Of a stretch of DNA of 64,000 nt, positions 45,631 to 56,116 are shown piece after piece. A program made the position numbers and the translations under genes. The notes below the pieces were generated by a model. That model was not told the origin of the DNA. It saw only the letters and a program-made list of their open reading frames with translations, and ran no database searches. The stretch covers positions 248,001 through 312,000 of the forward strand of contig NZ_AFOZ01000014.1 of assembly GCF_000217915.1 (NCBI RefSeq), written 5' to 3'. This DNA is from Shewanella sp. HN-41. GTDB taxonomy: Bacteria; Pseudomonadota; Gammaproteobacteria; Enterobacterales; Shewanellaceae. The stretch's first letter is position 1; each line of letters begins with the position of its first letter.

Positions 45631-46920
45631 ATGTTAGAAAAGCTGTTCAAACTTAAACAGAATCAAACGAATCTCAAGCAGGAAGTGATAGCAGGTTTGA
45701 CCACATTTATGACGATGGCCTACATCATTTTTGTCAATCCAATGATGTTAGCCGATGCGGGTATGGATCATGGCGCCGTTTTTGTGGCGACCTGTTTAGC
45801 TGCCGCCGTAGGTTGTTTAGTGATGGGATTAATGGCTAATTATCCCATAGCCCTCGCCCCTGGCATGGGACTCAACGCCTTTTTTACCTATACTGTCGTG
45901 GGAGAAATGGGTTATAGCTGGGAAACGGCCCTAGGTGCAGTGTTCCTATCGGGAATTTGCTTTTTAATCTTATCCTTAGTGCGTATACGGGAATGGATTG
46001 TGAATAGTATACCTATGTCATTGCGCCTAGGTATCGCCGCGGGGATTGGGTTATTCCTCGCGTTAATTGGTCTTAAGAGTGCGGGCATTGTCGTGGCAAG
46101 TCCGGCAACCTTAGTGACTATGGGGGATATCACCGCATTTCCTGCCGTGATGGCGGTGTTAGGTTTCTTCCTTATCATTGCCATGGTGCAACGTGGGATG
46201 AAGTCGGCGGTGATTTTAAGCATCCTGATTATCACCGGACTTGGATTGGCTTTCGGTGATGTGCATTACAATGGCATAGTCTCTATGCCACCTTCGATCG
46301 CCCCCACCTTTATGAAGATGGATTTATCCCAAGTATTTGAAGTCACAATGCTATCAGTGGTGTTTGCCTTCTTATTTGTGGATCTCTTCGATACCTCAGG
46401 TACCTTAGTCGCCGTCGCGCAGCGCGGTGGTTTTCTCGATGATAAAGGGCGTTTACCGCGCTTAAATCGTGCCTTAACCGCCGATAGCTTAGCCACAATC
46501 GCGGGCGCGGCTTTGGGGACTTCGACTACGACTAGTTATATTGAGAGTACCTCGGGTGTGAGTGCGGGTGGTCGCACAGGTTTAACTGCCGTCGTCGTTG
46601 GATTACTCTTTATTGCCGCATTATTCCTGTCGCCATTGGCGGGAATGATCCCAGCCTACGCGACGGCGGGCACCTTGTTCTATGTGGCGATCCTGATGAT
46701 GTCTGGTCTAGTCCACGTGGAATGGGAAGATTTAACCGAAGCAGCCCCTGTGGTGGTGGTGTGTATTTTAATGCCGCTCACCTTTTCAATTGCGACTGGC
46801 ATTGCCTTTGGCATTATCTCCTATGCCGCGATCAAGTTACTGACAGGACGTTTTAGTGATTTGAACCTAGGTATCATCGTCTTGGCGGCATTATTTGTGG
46901 CTAAATTCATTTATGGCTAA
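45631..46920 (+). CDS. NCS2/AzgA-type purine base permease
   Basis: This is a 429-residue inner-membrane permease with about 12-14 helices. The AzgA-like branch takes up adenine, guanine or hypoxanthine with protons. Motifs are GLTTFMTMAYIIFVNPMMLA near 25, YPIALAPGMGLNAFFTYTVV near 73 (signature motif), LFVDLFDTSGTLVAVAQRGG near 250 and GTSTTTSYIESTSGVSAGGR near 295. AAGGAA lies nine bases before the ATG. Monocistronic, with a terminator. Specific base not decidable. Confidence 0.92.
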   Translation: MLEKLFKLKQNQTNLKQEVIAGLTTFMTMAYIIFVNPMMLADAGMDHGAVFVATCLAAAVGCLVMGLMANYPIALAPGMGLNAFFTYTVVGEMGYSWETALGAVFLSGICFLILSLVRIREWIVNSIPMSLRLGIAAGIGLFLALIGLKSAGIVVASPATLVTMGDITAFPAVMAVLGFFLIIAMVQRGMKSAVILSILIITGLGLAFGDVHYNGIVSMPPSIAPTFMKMDLSQVFEVTMLSVVFAFLFVDLFDTSGTLVAVAQRGGFLDDKGRLPRLNRALTADSLATIAGAALGTSTTTSYIESTSGVSAGGRTGLTAVVVGLLFIAALFLSPLAGMIPAYATAGTLFYVAILMMSGLVHVEWEDLTEAAPVVVVCILMPLTFSIATGIAFGIISYAAIKLLTGRFSDLNLGIIVLAALFVAKFIYG

Positions 46921-46965
46921 TGATTAGTCCTTAGTGACATAGCCTATTGTTGGGCAAATTTTTGA

Positions 46966-46991
46966 GGGTCATCTAACCGATGACCCTTTTT
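46966..46991 (+). terminator. Purine permease terminator
   Basis: GGGTCATC/GATGACCC stem with a 5-nt loop and five T residues. Confidence 0.88.
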
Positions 46992-47104
46992 AATGCGCTA
47001 TCCCAAGCAAAATAGAAAATTTATGGTGACTTAAGGACTCCTCGCTACCAATTAGCCAATGGATTAGGTATAAGGATTGTTCGGTTATTTTTTACAAATG
47101 AATA

Positions 47105-48223
47105 ATGAACTTAAGTGAGATAGCGTATCGCCGCGTGGTAGTGAAGTTGGGGACGAGTGTGCTGACTTCTGGCAGTAAACAGCTAGATAAAGCCCATATG
47201 GTTGAGCTTGCTCGTCAAATGGCCGTACTGATGAGATCAGGGGTCGAAGTCGTATTATGTACCTCTGGCGCAATAGCCGCTGGGCGTGAACACCTCCAAT
47301 ACCCGACACTGCCCGACACTATGGCCAATAAGCAATTGTTAGCCGCTGTCGGGCAAAGTCAGCTGATCCTCGCTTGGTCCCAACTCTTTAGTATTTATGG
47401 GCTACATGTGGGGCAACTCTTGCTAACCCGGGCTGACTTACAGGACAGGGAACGTTATCTCAATGCCAGAGATACCCTTAATGCCTTGTTAGCAAACAAT
47501 ATTGTCCCCATCATCAATGAGAATGATGCCGTAGCCACCAACGAAATCAAAGTGGGTGACAACGATAATTTATCGGCTCGTGCGGCGCTGCTGTGTGATG
47601 CCGATCTGTTGATTTTATTGACGGATCAAAAGGGTTTATTCGATGCCGATCCCCGCACCAATCCCAATGCTAAACTGATTTCTCAAGTCGAGAAAATTGA
47701 TGATAGCCTGCGTCTGTTAGCGGGTGGTTCGGTTTCGGGTTTAGGTACGGGCGGAATGTCGACTAAGCTAGAAGCGGCGGATATTGCTCGTCGTGCGGGC
47801 ATCGAAGTGGTGATCGCCTCGGGTCATCATCCCGATGTGATCAAAAAAGTCGTCGGTAAAGAGTCCGTCGGTACGCATTTTAGTGCGATTGAAAACCCGC
47901 TCGAAAGTCGTAAACAGTGGATATTGGCTGGCCCTGCGACTCAAGGTTCCATCGTGCTGGATGCGGGCGCGGTAAAAGCCGTCACCGATAAGGGCCGTAG
48001 CCTATTGTCTAAAGGCATTATTGGGGTTAAAGGCGAATTTGAGCGCGGTGCAACGCTGCAATTAGTTGATCAACAAGGTAAAGTGATTGCTAAGGGGATG
48101 ACGAGGTATTGTGGTCAAGCTCTCAGTTTGATTGCGGGCAAGCATTCCGACGAGATCGAGTCAGTGCTCGGTTACGATTATGGTGACGCCATAGTGCATC
48201 GCAACGACATGGTGGTCTTATAA
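47105..48223 (+). CDS. proB: Glutamate 5-kinase
   Basis: This is a 372-residue enzyme catalysing the first step of proline synthesis, phosphorylation of glutamate. The amino-acid kinase domain (1-260) has [15 protein letters not shown] near 12, [15 protein letters not shown] near 50, [20 protein letters not shown] near 137 and [19 protein letters not shown] near 215. A C-terminal PUA domain (about 280-365) is present as in E. coli. It is 12 bp upstream of proA in one operon. Confidence 0.96.
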   Translation: MNLSEIAYRRVVVKLGTSVLTSGSKQLDKAHMVELARQMAVLMRSGVEVVLCTSGAIAAGREHLQYPTLPDTMANKQLLAAVGQSQLILAWSQLFSIYGLHVGQLLLTRADLQDRERYLNARDTLNALLANNIVPIINENDAVATNEIKVGDNDNLSARAALLCDADLLILLTDQKGLFDADPRTNPNAKLISQVEKIDDSLRLLAGGSVSGLGTGGMSTKLEAADIARRAGIEVVIASGHHPDVIKKVVGKESVGTHFSAIENPLESRKQWILAGPATQGSIVLDAGAVKAVTDKGRSLLSKGIIGVKGEFERGATLQLVDQQGKVIAKGMTRYCGQALSLIAGKHSDEIESVLGYDYGDAIVHRNDMVVL

Positions 48224-48235
48224 GCGAGGTCTGTT

Positions 48236-49513
48236 TTGAATCAAATTAATCAAGCACAGTATTTACAGCAACTTGGCACCAATGCCAAACAGGCAAGTTA
48301 TGCCTTAGCCAATTTAACGGCGAGGCAAAAGGCCGATTTACTCCAGGCCATTGCCGAGGCGCTGACGGAAAACGCTGCCGCCATTTTAGCCGCCAACGCT
48401 AAGGATGTGGCCGCTGCTAAGGCCGATGGATTAACGGATGCGATGATCGACAGATTGTTGCTAGATGATGCGCGCCTTACTGGCATTATCGGCGATATTA
48501 GCGATGTGATCCGCCTTGCCGATCCCGTTGGTGAAGAGTTCGGTAGCCAATTATTGGATAGCGGTTTAAGGCTGACTCGTCGCCGGGTACCACTAGGGGT
48601 GATTGGGGTGATTTATGAAGCTCGGCCCAATGTGACCGTCGATATCGCGGTGCTTGCCCTTAAAACCGGTAATGCGGTGATCCTCCGTGGCGGTAAAGAA
48701 ACCCTTGAATCGAATAAGCTTATCAGCGAAGTGATCCGCGGCGCGATTGTTGCCCAAGGTTTACCCATAGATGCGGTGCAATTTATTGATTCACCAGATA
48801 GAGCTTTAGTGACGGGTTTACTAAAGCTCGACCAATATGTCGATATGATAGTGCCCCGTGGTGGTCAAGCACTGCAGCGCCTATGTGCCGAGCAGGCGAC
48901 GATTCCGGTGATCTTAGGCGGCATTGGTATTTGCCATTTGTATGTGGATAAAAATGCCGATCTTGAGCGCGCCTTGGCCGTGATTGCTAATGCTAAAGTG
49001 CAACGTCCAACCGTGTGTAATGCGCTTGATACCTTGCTGGTGGACGAGCGCGTGGCGAGCACCTTTGTGCCGCAAATTGCCGAGTATCTGCATCGTTTAG
49101 GCGTGCGGTTTTCAGTCTGTGAGCAAAGTTTTGCTCTGTTAGATGGTTTAGGCTTCGATGTGACGCTCGCTAAGGCTGAGGATTTTGGCATCGAATGGTT
49201 GTCGTTAACCTTAGGCATTAAAGTGGTAAGCGATATCGACGTTGCCGTTGACCATATTCGCACCTATTCGAGTGGCCATTCGGAAGCGATTTTGACCGAT
49301 GATATTCACGCCGCGGCGCATTTTATGAACCAAGTGAATTCGGCGGCTGTGTATGTTAATGCCAGCACGCGTTTTACCGATGGTGGCCAATTTGGCCTTG
49401 GCGCCGAAGTGGCGGTTAGCACACAAAAGCTTCACGCCCGCGGCCCTATGGGGCTCGAGGCGCTAACCACCTATAAGTGGTTGGCATGGGGCGATTACAC
49501 CAGTCGTGTTTAG
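48236..49513 (+). CDS. proA: Gamma-glutamyl phosphate reductase
   Basis: This is a 425-residue NADPH-dependent reductase making glutamate-5-semialdehyde, the second step of proline synthesis. It has the aldehyde-dehydrogenase fold: [20 protein letters not shown] near 115, [15 protein letters not shown] near 148, and [16 protein letters not shown] near 255 with the catalytic cysteine. [20 protein letters not shown] near 365 is also typical. The start is TTG at 48236, with GAGGT five bases upstream. Operon with proB; terminator follows. Confidence 0.96.
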   Translation: MNQINQAQYLQQLGTNAKQASYALANLTARQKADLLQAIAEALTENAAAILAANAKDVAAAKADGLTDAMIDRLLLDDARLTGIIGDISDVIRLADPVGEEFGSQLLDSGLRLTRRRVPLGVIGVIYEARPNVTVDIAVLALKTGNAVILRGGKETLESNKLISEVIRGAIVAQGLPIDAVQFIDSPDRALVTGLLKLDQYVDMIVPRGGQALQRLCAEQATIPVILGGIGICHLYVDKNADLERALAVIANAKVQRPTVCNALDTLLVDERVASTFVPQIAEYLHRLGVRFSVCEQSFALLDGLGFDVTLAKAEDFGIEWLSLTLGIKVVSDIDVAVDHIRTYSSGHSEAILTDDIHAAAHFMNQVNSAAVYVNASTRFTDGGQFGLGAEVAVSTQKLHARGPMGLEALTTYKWLAWGDYTSRV

Positions 49514-49552
49514 GGTTCAAAACCCAAAGTCAAAAACCAGTAACCAATAATA

Positions 49553-49588
49553 AAAAGCCGTCGATGCAGTGCATTAACGGCTTTTCTA
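49553..49588 (+). terminator. proBA terminator
   Basis: AAAAGCCGT/ACGGCTTTT stem around a 15-nt loop containing TGCA repeats, followed by TCTATT. Confidence 0.8.
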
Positions 49589-49649
49589 TTGGTGCTATCT
49601 AACTGAATACTTTGATAATGAATTGTATAGCTCACCATTTTAGGTTTTA

Positions 49650-49952
49650 TCAATGGATAAGTGGTGTATAGGTGGCAAGTAGCCAAAGACAGAAGAAGCT
49701 CGCCGACATAAAAATAGTGAATTTACGAAAGGCCTTAATGTATTCCAAGGTATAAATGAAGTACTTTTCTTGCACTCGACGGGTGAGTAATACCGAGGGC
49801 AGCATAAAACTGCAATAGAGCATCACTACCATAGTGGTAAAACCATTCCCCCAAAAATGTTCGTAGATAAAGAGTGCAATACAAAGCAACATGGCGACCC
49901 AACCTATAGGTCCTATACCGTCCTCTTGCCTCCACTGAGTTGATTTTTCCAT
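49650..49952 (-). CDS. Small membrane protein, unknown function
   Basis: This is a 100-residue protein with three hydrophobic stretches (about 16-34, 37-58 and 78-96). A polar, charged loop (LTRRVQEKYFIYTLEYIKAF) separates the last two. AAGGAC precedes the ATG. I recognise no family. It is convergent with proA and lies 120 bp behind the YbaK gene in the same orientation, but with a clear spacer. Confidence 0.6.
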   Translation of the reverse strand: MEKSTQWRQEDGIGPIGWVAMLLCIALFIYEHFWGNGFTTMVVMLYCSFMLPSVLLTRRVQEKYFIYTLEYIKAFRKFTIFMSASFFCLWLLATYTPLIH

Positions 49953-50072
49953 CTGACTGTCCTTAGCCTTTTTTGTTGGGCAATACCATTTATAGATGGA
50001 AATACCCGCTTTTACAAACGCTTTCCAAGCATAGATTTAAAGGGCTAATGTTGGGTGGTTTGTTGAGCCTTA

Positions 50073-50549
50073 TTAACGTGTTTTGATATCGGCAAATGAG
50101 CCTTTACATAACTGGGCTAATTCATTGGCGCTTAGACAGATCTCCAACCCGCGACGTCCAGCACTGACATAGATTTTTTCAAATGTGAGTGCACTTTGAT
50201 CTATTAAGGTGGGGAGTAGCTTTTTTTGGGCTAAGGGACTAATACCACCCACTAGGTAGCCCGAGGATTTTTGTGCAAGGTCTGGGTCAGCCATCTGTAG
50301 CTTTTTCTGGCCTAAGGATTTGGCCACAGCTTTAAGATTAAGTTGATGATCTACGGGGACTAACGCAACGGCGAGGGGGGCGTGGGCCTTATCCGTGGCA
50401 ACTAATAATGTCTTAAATACCTGTGCGGGTTCGAGCCCTAAAGTATTTGCGGCCTCTTCACCATAGGCGGCGCAATGGGGATCGTGGCTATATTCTAAAA
50501 TTTCAAAGGCAATCTTGGCTTTTTTTGCCAGTCGGACGGCAGGCGTCAT
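50073..50549 (-). CDS. ybaK: Cys-tRNA(Pro)/Cys-tRNA(Cys) deacylase YbaK
   Basis: This is a 158-residue editing enzyme that hydrolyses mischarged Cys-tRNA(Pro). The start MTPAVRLAKKAKIAFEILEY matches E. coli YbaK. Further conserved parts are HDPHCAAYGEEAANTLGLEP, QVFKTLLVAT with the catalytic lysine, KKLQMADPDLAQKSSGYLVG and GGISPLAQKKLLPTLIDQ. A GTG five codons upstream is in frame, but AAGGA seven bases before the ATG at 50549 and the E. coli start fix the N-terminus. Confidence 0.95.
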   Translation of the reverse strand: MTPAVRLAKKAKIAFEILEYSHDPHCAAYGEEAANTLGLEPAQVFKTLLVATDKAHAPLAVALVPVDHQLNLKAVAKSLGQKKLQMADPDLAQKSSGYLVGGISPLAQKKLLPTLIDQSALTFEKIYVSAGRRGLEICLSANELAQLCKGSFADIKTR

Positions 50550-50638
50550 GCAATATTCCTTCACAAAAAGGGGGATATTAGCCGCTAATTCGGCGTAAAA
50601 ATGTTAGCCGCTTCATTTTTTGCCGCTTGGTGCAAAAG

Positions 50639-51565
50639 TTAAGTCTTATCGGCAAGTTTTGGGTTTATTTTTGCCTTTCGTTCCCAATATCGAGGTAAAA
50701 GCTGTTGCAACATCATCCCCGAGAGAATAAACGCAAGGCCAATATAGGTCGTTATCGCAATGGGTTCCTGCAAAATCCAAGCAATAAAACCAATCGACAT
50801 GACTGGGGACAGAAAGACTAAGGTGCTGATATTTGCCGTGCGGGTGGCAGTTTTTAGTGCCATTAGCCAAAGCACAAAAGTAATGCCCATCTCAAATAAC
50901 CCCACATATATCCCCGCCATTGCTGCTTTAGGGCTGAAACTTGGCAACGTATCGGTCAGTAGCAGAGTCACCACAATAAAGGGCAAACCAATCAGAAAAC
51001 TCAGTAGCAGGCTGACGACAGGATCACCTTGATCTTTAGTGTTCACAATCCAATATAGACACCAAAGTAGCGTACTTGCTAGGGCTAGGCCAATCCCGAG
51101 TGGGCTATCGAAGCGAAAGCCGCTGATATCACCGCCAGTGGCAATAATAAACACTCCTGTGTAGGCAATCAGTGCGGCAATGATATCGCTCTTACGTAAA
51201 TGTTGCTTTAACAAAGGCGCTGCGAGCAGTGGCAGTAACACCGCCCAAGTGTAATTGAGTGACAGTGCCTGCTGCGCAGGCAGTAAAGAGTACGCCTTAA
51301 ACAGCACCACATAGTAGAGGAAGGGATTGATTAGCCCAGTGATCAGGTAAAAGGTTGGACGGCGTAAAAATTGTTGCTTAAGCAAAGAGAGCTTCTTTTG
51401 CCAGGCGAGAATACAGCCAAGGGCAACAATCGAAGTGAGCACTGCAACAAACACCAATTGCAAAGGACTGTAATATCCGAGGGCAATTTTAAAGGCAGTG
51501 GCAACAGTCGACCAAAGGAATACCGCCGCCATGCCATACAGGTACGCTAAATTTGAAGACTGCAC
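50639..51565 (-). CDS. DMT-superfamily EamA transporter
   Basis: This is a 308-residue inner-membrane protein with ten helices in two EamA repeats. Markers are GMAAVFLWSTVATAFKIALG near residue 11, LLPAQQALSLNYTWAVLLPL near 93 and a lysine-rich C-terminal tail after helix ten. Initiation is probably at GTG 51565 (AGG nine bases upstream) or the ATG at codon 12. It has no adjacent regulator, unlike the other two EamA genes in the window. Substrate unknown. Confidence 0.85.
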   Translation of the reverse strand: MQSSNLAYLYGMAAVFLWSTVATAFKIALGYYSPLQLVFVAVLTSIVALGCILAWQKKLSLLKQQFLRRPTFYLITGLINPFLYYVVLFKAYSLLPAQQALSLNYTWAVLLPLLAAPLLKQHLRKSDIIAALIAYTGVFIIATGGDISGFRFDSPLGIGLALASTLLWCLYWIVNTKDQGDPVVSLLLSFLIGLPFIVVTLLLTDTLPSFSPKAAMAGIYVGLFEMGITFVLWLMALKTATRTANISTLVFLSPVMSIGFIAWILQEPIAITTYIGLAFILSGMMLQQLLPRYWERKAKINPKLADKT

Positions 51566-51778
51566 TGTTAATTACCTTACCCACTGAAACACCCGCCCGA
51601 ATATGGGCAGATTGAATAACAGCTTAAGCTGATAATCAAGTGTATTTTGCTTATTTGGATATTTTATACAATCAAAGGTGTGTCAAAGATAAAATAAGAA
51701 AATTTTTTTGTTCACCCTTGTAATTAAATTCCCTGTCCCAATATAGGTGTTAAGGCAGAGAAGGTGGCCAACAATGGA

Positions 51779-51807
51779 CTTGATAAACAATGCGTCCGGC
51801 CCCATAT
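51779..51807 (+). promoter_or_regulatory. Sigma-32 heat-shock promoter of dnaK
   Basis: CTTGAT (-35) and CCCCATAT (-10) are separated by 15 bases and resemble the sigma-32 consensus CTTGAA-N13-17-CCCCAT. The -10 ends 50 bp before the dnaK ATG. Confidence 0.75.
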
Positions 51808-51856
51808 CGAAACCAACTAACAAATTTAGATTGAATGAAATTTTTCGGAGGACCTC

Positions 51857-53776
51857 ATGGGTAAAATTATTGGTATCGACTTAGGCACAACAAACTCTTG
51901 TGTAGCTGTCCTCGATGGTGGCAAAGCACGCGTACTAGAGAACGCTGAAGGCGATCGTACAACCCCGTCAATCATCGCTTATACCGATGACGAAACTATC
52001 GTGGGTCAACCAGCAAAACGCCAAGCGGTAACTAACCCAAATAACACATTCTTCGCGATTAAGCGTTTGATCGGTCGTCGCTTTAAAGATGACGAAGTTC
52101 AACGTGACGTGAACATCATGCCATTCAAAATTATCCAAGCCGACAACGGTGATGCTTGGGTTGAATCCCGTGGCAACAAAATGGCTCCACCACAGGTTTC
52201 TGCTGAAATCTTGAAAAAGATGAAGAAAACGGCAGAAGACTTCTTAGGTGAAGAAGTGACAGAAGCGGTTATTACCGTACCTGCTTACTTTAACGATTCA
52301 CAACGTCAAGCCACTAAAGATGCGGGTCGCATTGCAGGTCTTGAAGTTAAACGTATTATCAACGAACCAACGGCTGCAGCACTGGCCTATGGTATCGATA
52401 AGAAGCAAGGCGATAACGTTGTTGCTGTATACGACTTAGGTGGCGGTACATTCGATATCTCTATCATCGAAATCGACAGCAACGACGGCGACCAAACCTT
52501 CGAAGTATTGGCAACTAACGGTGATACCCACTTAGGTGGTGAAGACTTTGACAACCGTTTAATCAACTACTTAGCTGACGAATTCAAGAAAGAGCAAGGC
52601 TTAGATCTGCGTAAAGATCCATTAGCAATGCAACGTCTGAAAGAAGCGGCTGAAAAGGCGAAAATCGAGCTTTCAAGCACCAACCAGACTGAAGTTAACC
52701 TGCCATACATCACGGCAGACGCAACAGGTCCTAAGCACTTAGTGGTTAAAATCACCCGTGCTAAATTGGAATCTCTGGTTGAAGACTTAATCGTCCGCAC
52801 ATTAGAGCCGCTAAAAGTCGCTCTGGCTGACGCTGACTTATCCGTATCAGACATCAACGAAGTGATTCTGGTCGGTGGTCAAACCCGTATGCCTAAGGTT
52901 CAAGAAGCAGTGACAAACTTCTTCGGCAAAGAACCTCGTAAAGACGTCAACCCAGACGAAGCGGTAGCCGTAGGTGCTGCGATTCAAGCGGGCGTACTGT
53001 CAGGCGATGTGAAAGATGTTCTGCTGTTAGACGTAACACCACTGTCTCTGGGTATCGAAACCATGGGCAGCGTAATGACCAAGCTGATTGAGAAAAACAC
53101 GACTATTCCGACTAAGGCACAGCAAGTGTTCTCAACCGCCGATGACAACCAAAGCGCCGTGACCATTCACGTGTTGCAAGGTGAGCGTAAGCAAGCGAGC
53201 GCGAACAAGTCATTAGGTCAGTTCAACTTAGACGGTATTGAGGCTGCACCACGCGGCATGCCACAAATTGAAGTGATGTTCGATATCGACGCCGACGGTA
53301 TTCTGCATGTTTCTGCCACCGACAAGAAAACCGGTAAGAAACAAAACATTACCATCAAAGCCTCTTCAGGCTTAAGTGAAGAAGAAGTCGCACAAATGGT
53401 ACGTGATGCAGAAGCGCATGCGGAAGAAGACAAGAAGTTTGAAGAGCTAGTGCAAACTCGCAACCAAGCTGATGGCTTAGTTCACGCAACTAAGAAACAA
53501 GTTGAAGAAGCGGGCGATGCATTACCTGCAGACGATAAAGCTAAGATCGAAGCCGCTATGGCCGCCGTTGACACTGCCAGCAAAGGCAATGACAAAGACG
53601 CCATCGAAAAAGCGACTCAAGACTTAATCGAAGCGTCTGCGAAGCTGATGGAAATTGCCCAAGCTAAGGCTCAAGCTCAAGGTGGCGCAGAGGCCAATGC
53701 GGGTCAACAGTCTAACGCTACTGCCGATGATGTTGTCGATGCTGAATTTGAAGAAGTGAAAGACGACAAGAAGTAA
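51857..53776 (+). CDS. dnaK: Chaperone DnaK (Hsp70)
   Basis: This 639-residue Hsp70 chaperone folds and protects proteins in an ATP cycle with DnaJ and GrpE. The nucleotide-binding domain (1-385) starts [19 protein letters not shown] and has [19 protein letters not shown] near 193 and [16 protein letters not shown] near 338. The substrate-binding domain follows ([16 protein letters not shown] near 390). The C-terminus [12 protein letters not shown] is standard. TTCGGAGG precedes the ATG. It has a sigma-32 promoter and lies 109 bp before dnaJ. Confidence 0.98.
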   Translation: MGKIIGIDLGTTNSCVAVLDGGKARVLENAEGDRTTPSIIAYTDDETIVGQPAKRQAVTNPNNTFFAIKRLIGRRFKDDEVQRDVNIMPFKIIQADNGDAWVESRGNKMAPPQVSAEILKKMKKTAEDFLGEEVTEAVITVPAYFNDSQRQATKDAGRIAGLEVKRIINEPTAAALAYGIDKKQGDNVVAVYDLGGGTFDISIIEIDSNDGDQTFEVLATNGDTHLGGEDFDNRLINYLADEFKKEQGLDLRKDPLAMQRLKEAAEKAKIELSSTNQTEVNLPYITADATGPKHLVVKITRAKLESLVEDLIVRTLEPLKVALADADLSVSDINEVILVGGQTRMPKVQEAVTNFFGKEPRKDVNPDEAVAVGAAIQAGVLSGDVKDVLLLDVTPLSLGIETMGSVMTKLIEKNTTIPTKAQQVFSTADDNQSAVTIHVLQGERKQASANKSLGQFNLDGIEAAPRGMPQIEVMFDIDADGILHVSATDKKTGKKQNITIKASSGLSEEEVAQMVRDAEAHAEEDKKFEELVQTRNQADGLVHATKKQVEEAGDALPADDKAKIEAAMAAVDTASKGNDKDAIEKATQDLIEASAKLMEIAQAKAQAQGGAEANAGQQSNATADDVVDAEFEEVKDDKK

Positions 53777-53825
53777 TGACTTGTTTTCAATCAAATAGAT
53801 TGATTTCAAAGCGTTAATTTCTAGG

Positions 53826-53854
53826 CGGGCGTTATGGGGAAACTCTAACGCCCG
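53826..53854 (+). other. Hairpin between dnaK and dnaJ
   Basis: CGGGCGTTA/TAACGCCCG forms a perfect 9-bp stem around an 11-nt loop. No U-run follows, so it may attenuate or mark an mRNA-processing site that lowers dnaJ relative to dnaK. Confidence 0.5.
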
Positions 53855-53885
53855 TTCGTTCAACTTAAGCCAGAAGCATGAGATT

Positions 53886-55019
53886 ATGTCAAAGCGAGAT
53901 TATTACGAAGTATTAGGTGTCAGTCGTGACACCAGCGAACGTGAAATTAAAAAGGCCTACAAACGTCTGGCCATGAAATTTCACCCCGATCGCAACCCCG
54001 GCGACAAAGCCGCAGAGGCTAGCTTCAAAGAAGTGAAAGAAGCCTATGAAATCCTTACCGATGCCGACAAAAAAGCGGCCTATGACCAATTTGGCCATGC
54101 GGGCGTGGATCCTAATCGTGGTGGCGGTGGTTACGGTGGTGGACAGGGCGATTTCGGCGATATTTTCGGTGATGTCTTTGGCGATATTTTCGGTGGTGGA
54201 CGTCGTGGCGGTCAACGTCAAGCGGCCCGCGGCTCAGATTTACGTTACAACCTAGAGTTATCACTGGAAGAAGCCGTTAAGGGCCTGACCAAAGAACTGC
54301 GTATCCCAACATTAGCGACCTGCGATCTGTGTGACGGCAGTGGCGCGAAAAAAGGCACCTCGGCAACCACCTGTGGCACCTGTCATGGTCAAGGCCAAGT
54401 ACAAATGCGCCAAGGTTTCTTTGCGGTGCAGCAACCCTGTCCAACCTGTCATGGCCGCGGCAAGATCATCAAAGATCCCTGCACTAAGTGCCATGGTGAT
54501 GGCCGAGTTGAAAAGAGCAAGACCTTATCGGTTAAGATCCCCGCCGGCGTCGATACGGGCGACCGTATTCGTTTAGCGGGTGAGGGTGAAGCGGGTGAGT
54601 TTGGCGCGCCTCCAGGGGATTTATACGTTCAGGTCAGTGTGCGTGAGCATGCAATTTTCGTCCGTGATGGCAACAACTTGTACTGCGAAGTGCCGATATC
54701 CTTCAGTAAAGCGGCGCTCGGTGGCGAGATTGAAGTGCCAACACTGGATGGTAAAGTCAGCCTGAAGATCCCAGCCGAAACCCAAACGGGCCGTATGTTC
54801 CGTCTGCGTGGCAAAGGGGTTAAATCGGTTCGCAGCCATGCGGTAGGCGACTTGCTCTGCAAAGTGGTTATGGAAACCCCAGTTAACTTAAACGAGCGTC
54901 AAAAAGAACTGTTACGCGAATTTGAAGCCACCCTAACCGGTGAGTCGAAAAAACACAGCCCAAAGGCTGAGGGCTTTTTCGATGGCGTGAAAAAGTTCTT
55001 TCAAGATCTGAATAGCTAA
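53886..55019 (+). CDS. dnaJ: Chaperone DnaJ (Hsp40)
   Basis: This is a 377-residue co-chaperone that stimulates DnaK. The J domain (1-70) has the HPD motif in [11 protein letters not shown] Gly-rich region (about 75-115) follows. The zinc-binding domain has four CxxCxGxG repeats: [24 protein letters not shown] and CTKCHGDG. The C-terminal substrate-binding region continues to the end. It is cotranscribed with dnaK; a terminator follows. Confidence 0.98.
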   Translation: MSKRDYYEVLGVSRDTSEREIKKAYKRLAMKFHPDRNPGDKAAEASFKEVKEAYEILTDADKKAAYDQFGHAGVDPNRGGGGYGGGQGDFGDIFGDVFGDIFGGGRRGGQRQAARGSDLRYNLELSLEEAVKGLTKELRIPTLATCDLCDGSGAKKGTSATTCGTCHGQGQVQMRQGFFAVQQPCPTCHGRGKIIKDPCTKCHGDGRVEKSKTLSVKIPAGVDTGDRIRLAGEGEAGEFGAPPGDLYVQVSVREHAIFVRDGNNLYCEVPISFSKAALGGEIEVPTLDGKVSLKIPAETQTGRMFRLRGKGVKSVRSHAVGDLLCKVVMETPVNLNERQKELLREFEATLTGESKKHSPKAEGFFDGVKKFFQDLNS

Positions 55020-55058
55020 CTTGATCGAGTGGCGCAGCGGCTAGCAGCGCACTAGAAG

Positions 55059-55097
55059 AAAAAAGCCCTGCAATGTTTAACACCGCGGGGCTTTTTT
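55059..55097 (+). terminator. dnaKJ terminator
   Basis: AAAAAGCCCTGC pairs with GCGGGGCTTTTTT around a loop of about 14 nt, ending in a T-run. Confidence 0.85.
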
Positions 55098-55598
55098 ATG
55101 TTCGAATTTTAGCAAATACATTTTGATAATATTTGGCATCACTGATGTGTTTTTTAGCTCTGCACTTATAGGTTTTAAGTATTCGTTTTCTATTTCTATA
55201 AGAAAAGTCAAAGTCGTGGGGCTTCACCCCACACCCGACCAAAAGGGGAAAAGCGCCTGTTCCCCTTTTGGCTTATTTATAAAACATGGCCCTGCGTCCC
55301 CAACGGAGTTGAAAGCCCCTTGTGCTTAAAGGCAAATTTGCTATTGCTTCCGATGGTTCGGCTTTACGTCCATGTAAAGCATCCCAGTTCGGTAATCCCT
55401 GCCTCTCGCTCATAAGCGCGAAAATCACCGATTTTCATTCGCCCCTGCACCTGCGAAAGCTAGCTCGGCATCTGATAGGCTGGATGCCTGAATGTCGTGA
55501 AGTGCATGGATGCACGAGAACGACCATGACCGAACACACGCACTCTTTATTAAATCAAGAGCTCTATTCGCCCTGCGGCAACTCCGAGGGGATGTGAT
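55098..55598 (+). repeat. Hairpin-rich accessory segment after dnaJ
   Basis: This 500-bp segment begins AT-rich, then holds a series of hairpins: GTGGGG/CCCCAC (55216-55232), a perfect 12-bp CCAAAAGGGGAA/TTCCCCTTTTGG (55239-55271) and GTGCAT/ATGCAC (55502-55515). A 91-codon open frame at 55322-55597 is rich in Cys, His, Arg and Ser with no domain; I do not call it a gene with confidence. Its last 23 codons from an ATG at 55526 end in TGATATG, the start of the next frame. The base composition and structure differ from the neighbours and suggest a repetitive or mobile origin. Confidence 0.5.
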
Positions 55599-55769
55599 AT
55601 GAGTGCACCTTTAGAAACATCCTCTGAGAGTACTCTAAATACTGGTGGCTTTGATTATACTAATAAAGGACAAGGATTGCGGAAGGCTGGTGGATTTGAC
55701 TGGGGTGGTGGATATGGAACAAGTGTTTCAACTGTCACTGGTGAAAGAATCGAATTATTTAGGTATTGA
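55599..55769 (+). CDS. Small Gly-rich protein, 56 residues, unknown
   Basis: This frame starts MSAPLETSSESTLNTGGF and contains two related segments, GGFDYTNKGQGL and GGFDWGGGYGTS. GAGGGG lies seven bases before the ATG. It has no hydrophobic helix or signal peptide and matches no family I know. Its stop and the next start form TGATATG, the same junction that precedes it, implying translational coupling with the 87-residue membrane protein gene behind it. Could also be the remnant of a longer gene. Confidence 0.45.
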   Translation: MSAPLETSSESTLNTGGFDYTNKGQGLRKAGGFDWGGGYGTSVSTVTGERIELFRY

Positions 55770-55770
55770 T

Positions 55771-56034
55771 ATGACATATAGAACATACCACTTTTCTATT
55801 TTTATTGTTGGCATTTCAGGGCTAATTATTTCTTTTAATTATCCATGGTTTTTTGTGGTGTATTTCTTAATTATGATATTGGGGATGAATTTCGTTGGCA
55901 TGATTTGGGTGAAATGCCCTCGTTGCAAGAGGGGACTCATATGGGCCGATGCCCCATCCAATTGGAAAACATTTCTCACCAATAAATGTGAAGACTGTAT
56001 GGATGCAGAACGCGAAGAAAAAGGAAAAATCTAA
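55771..56034 (+). CDS. Small membrane protein with zinc-ribbon-like tail
   Basis: This 87-residue protein starts MTYRTYHFSIFIVGISGLII. Two hydrophobic helices (about 8-24 and 26-47) are followed by a cytoplasmic tail with two CxxC pairs: KCPRCKRG and KCEDCMD, spaced 22 residues, as in a zinc ribbon. AGG lies seven bases before the ATG at 55771; earlier in-frame starts (from 55645) would overlap the upstream frame. Codon and base use are AT-richer than in the surrounding housekeeping genes, consistent with transfer. Function unknown. Confidence 0.6.
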   Translation: MTYRTYHFSIFIVGISGLIISFNYPWFFVVYFLIMILGMNFVGMIWVKCPRCKRGLIWADAPSNWKTFLTNKCEDCMDAEREEKGKI

Positions 56035-56116
56035 AATAAAATGAATGGATCTTTCAGCAGGGTTGACTCATCAGAGTTCATAATTTGAACAACCCCATTG
56101 GCCAATGGGGAAAGCG

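Noticed and set aside
55322..55597. 91-codon open frame in the island after dnaJ
   Set aside because: GTG start without ribosome-binding site, composition rich in Cys, His, Arg and Ser, overlaps strong hairpins. Not called; only its final TGATATG junction is noted.
55645..55770. N-terminal extension of the two-helix zinc-ribbon-like protein
   Set aside because: It would overlap the 56-residue frame completely. AGG before the ATG at 55771 and the hydrophobic start support the shorter form.
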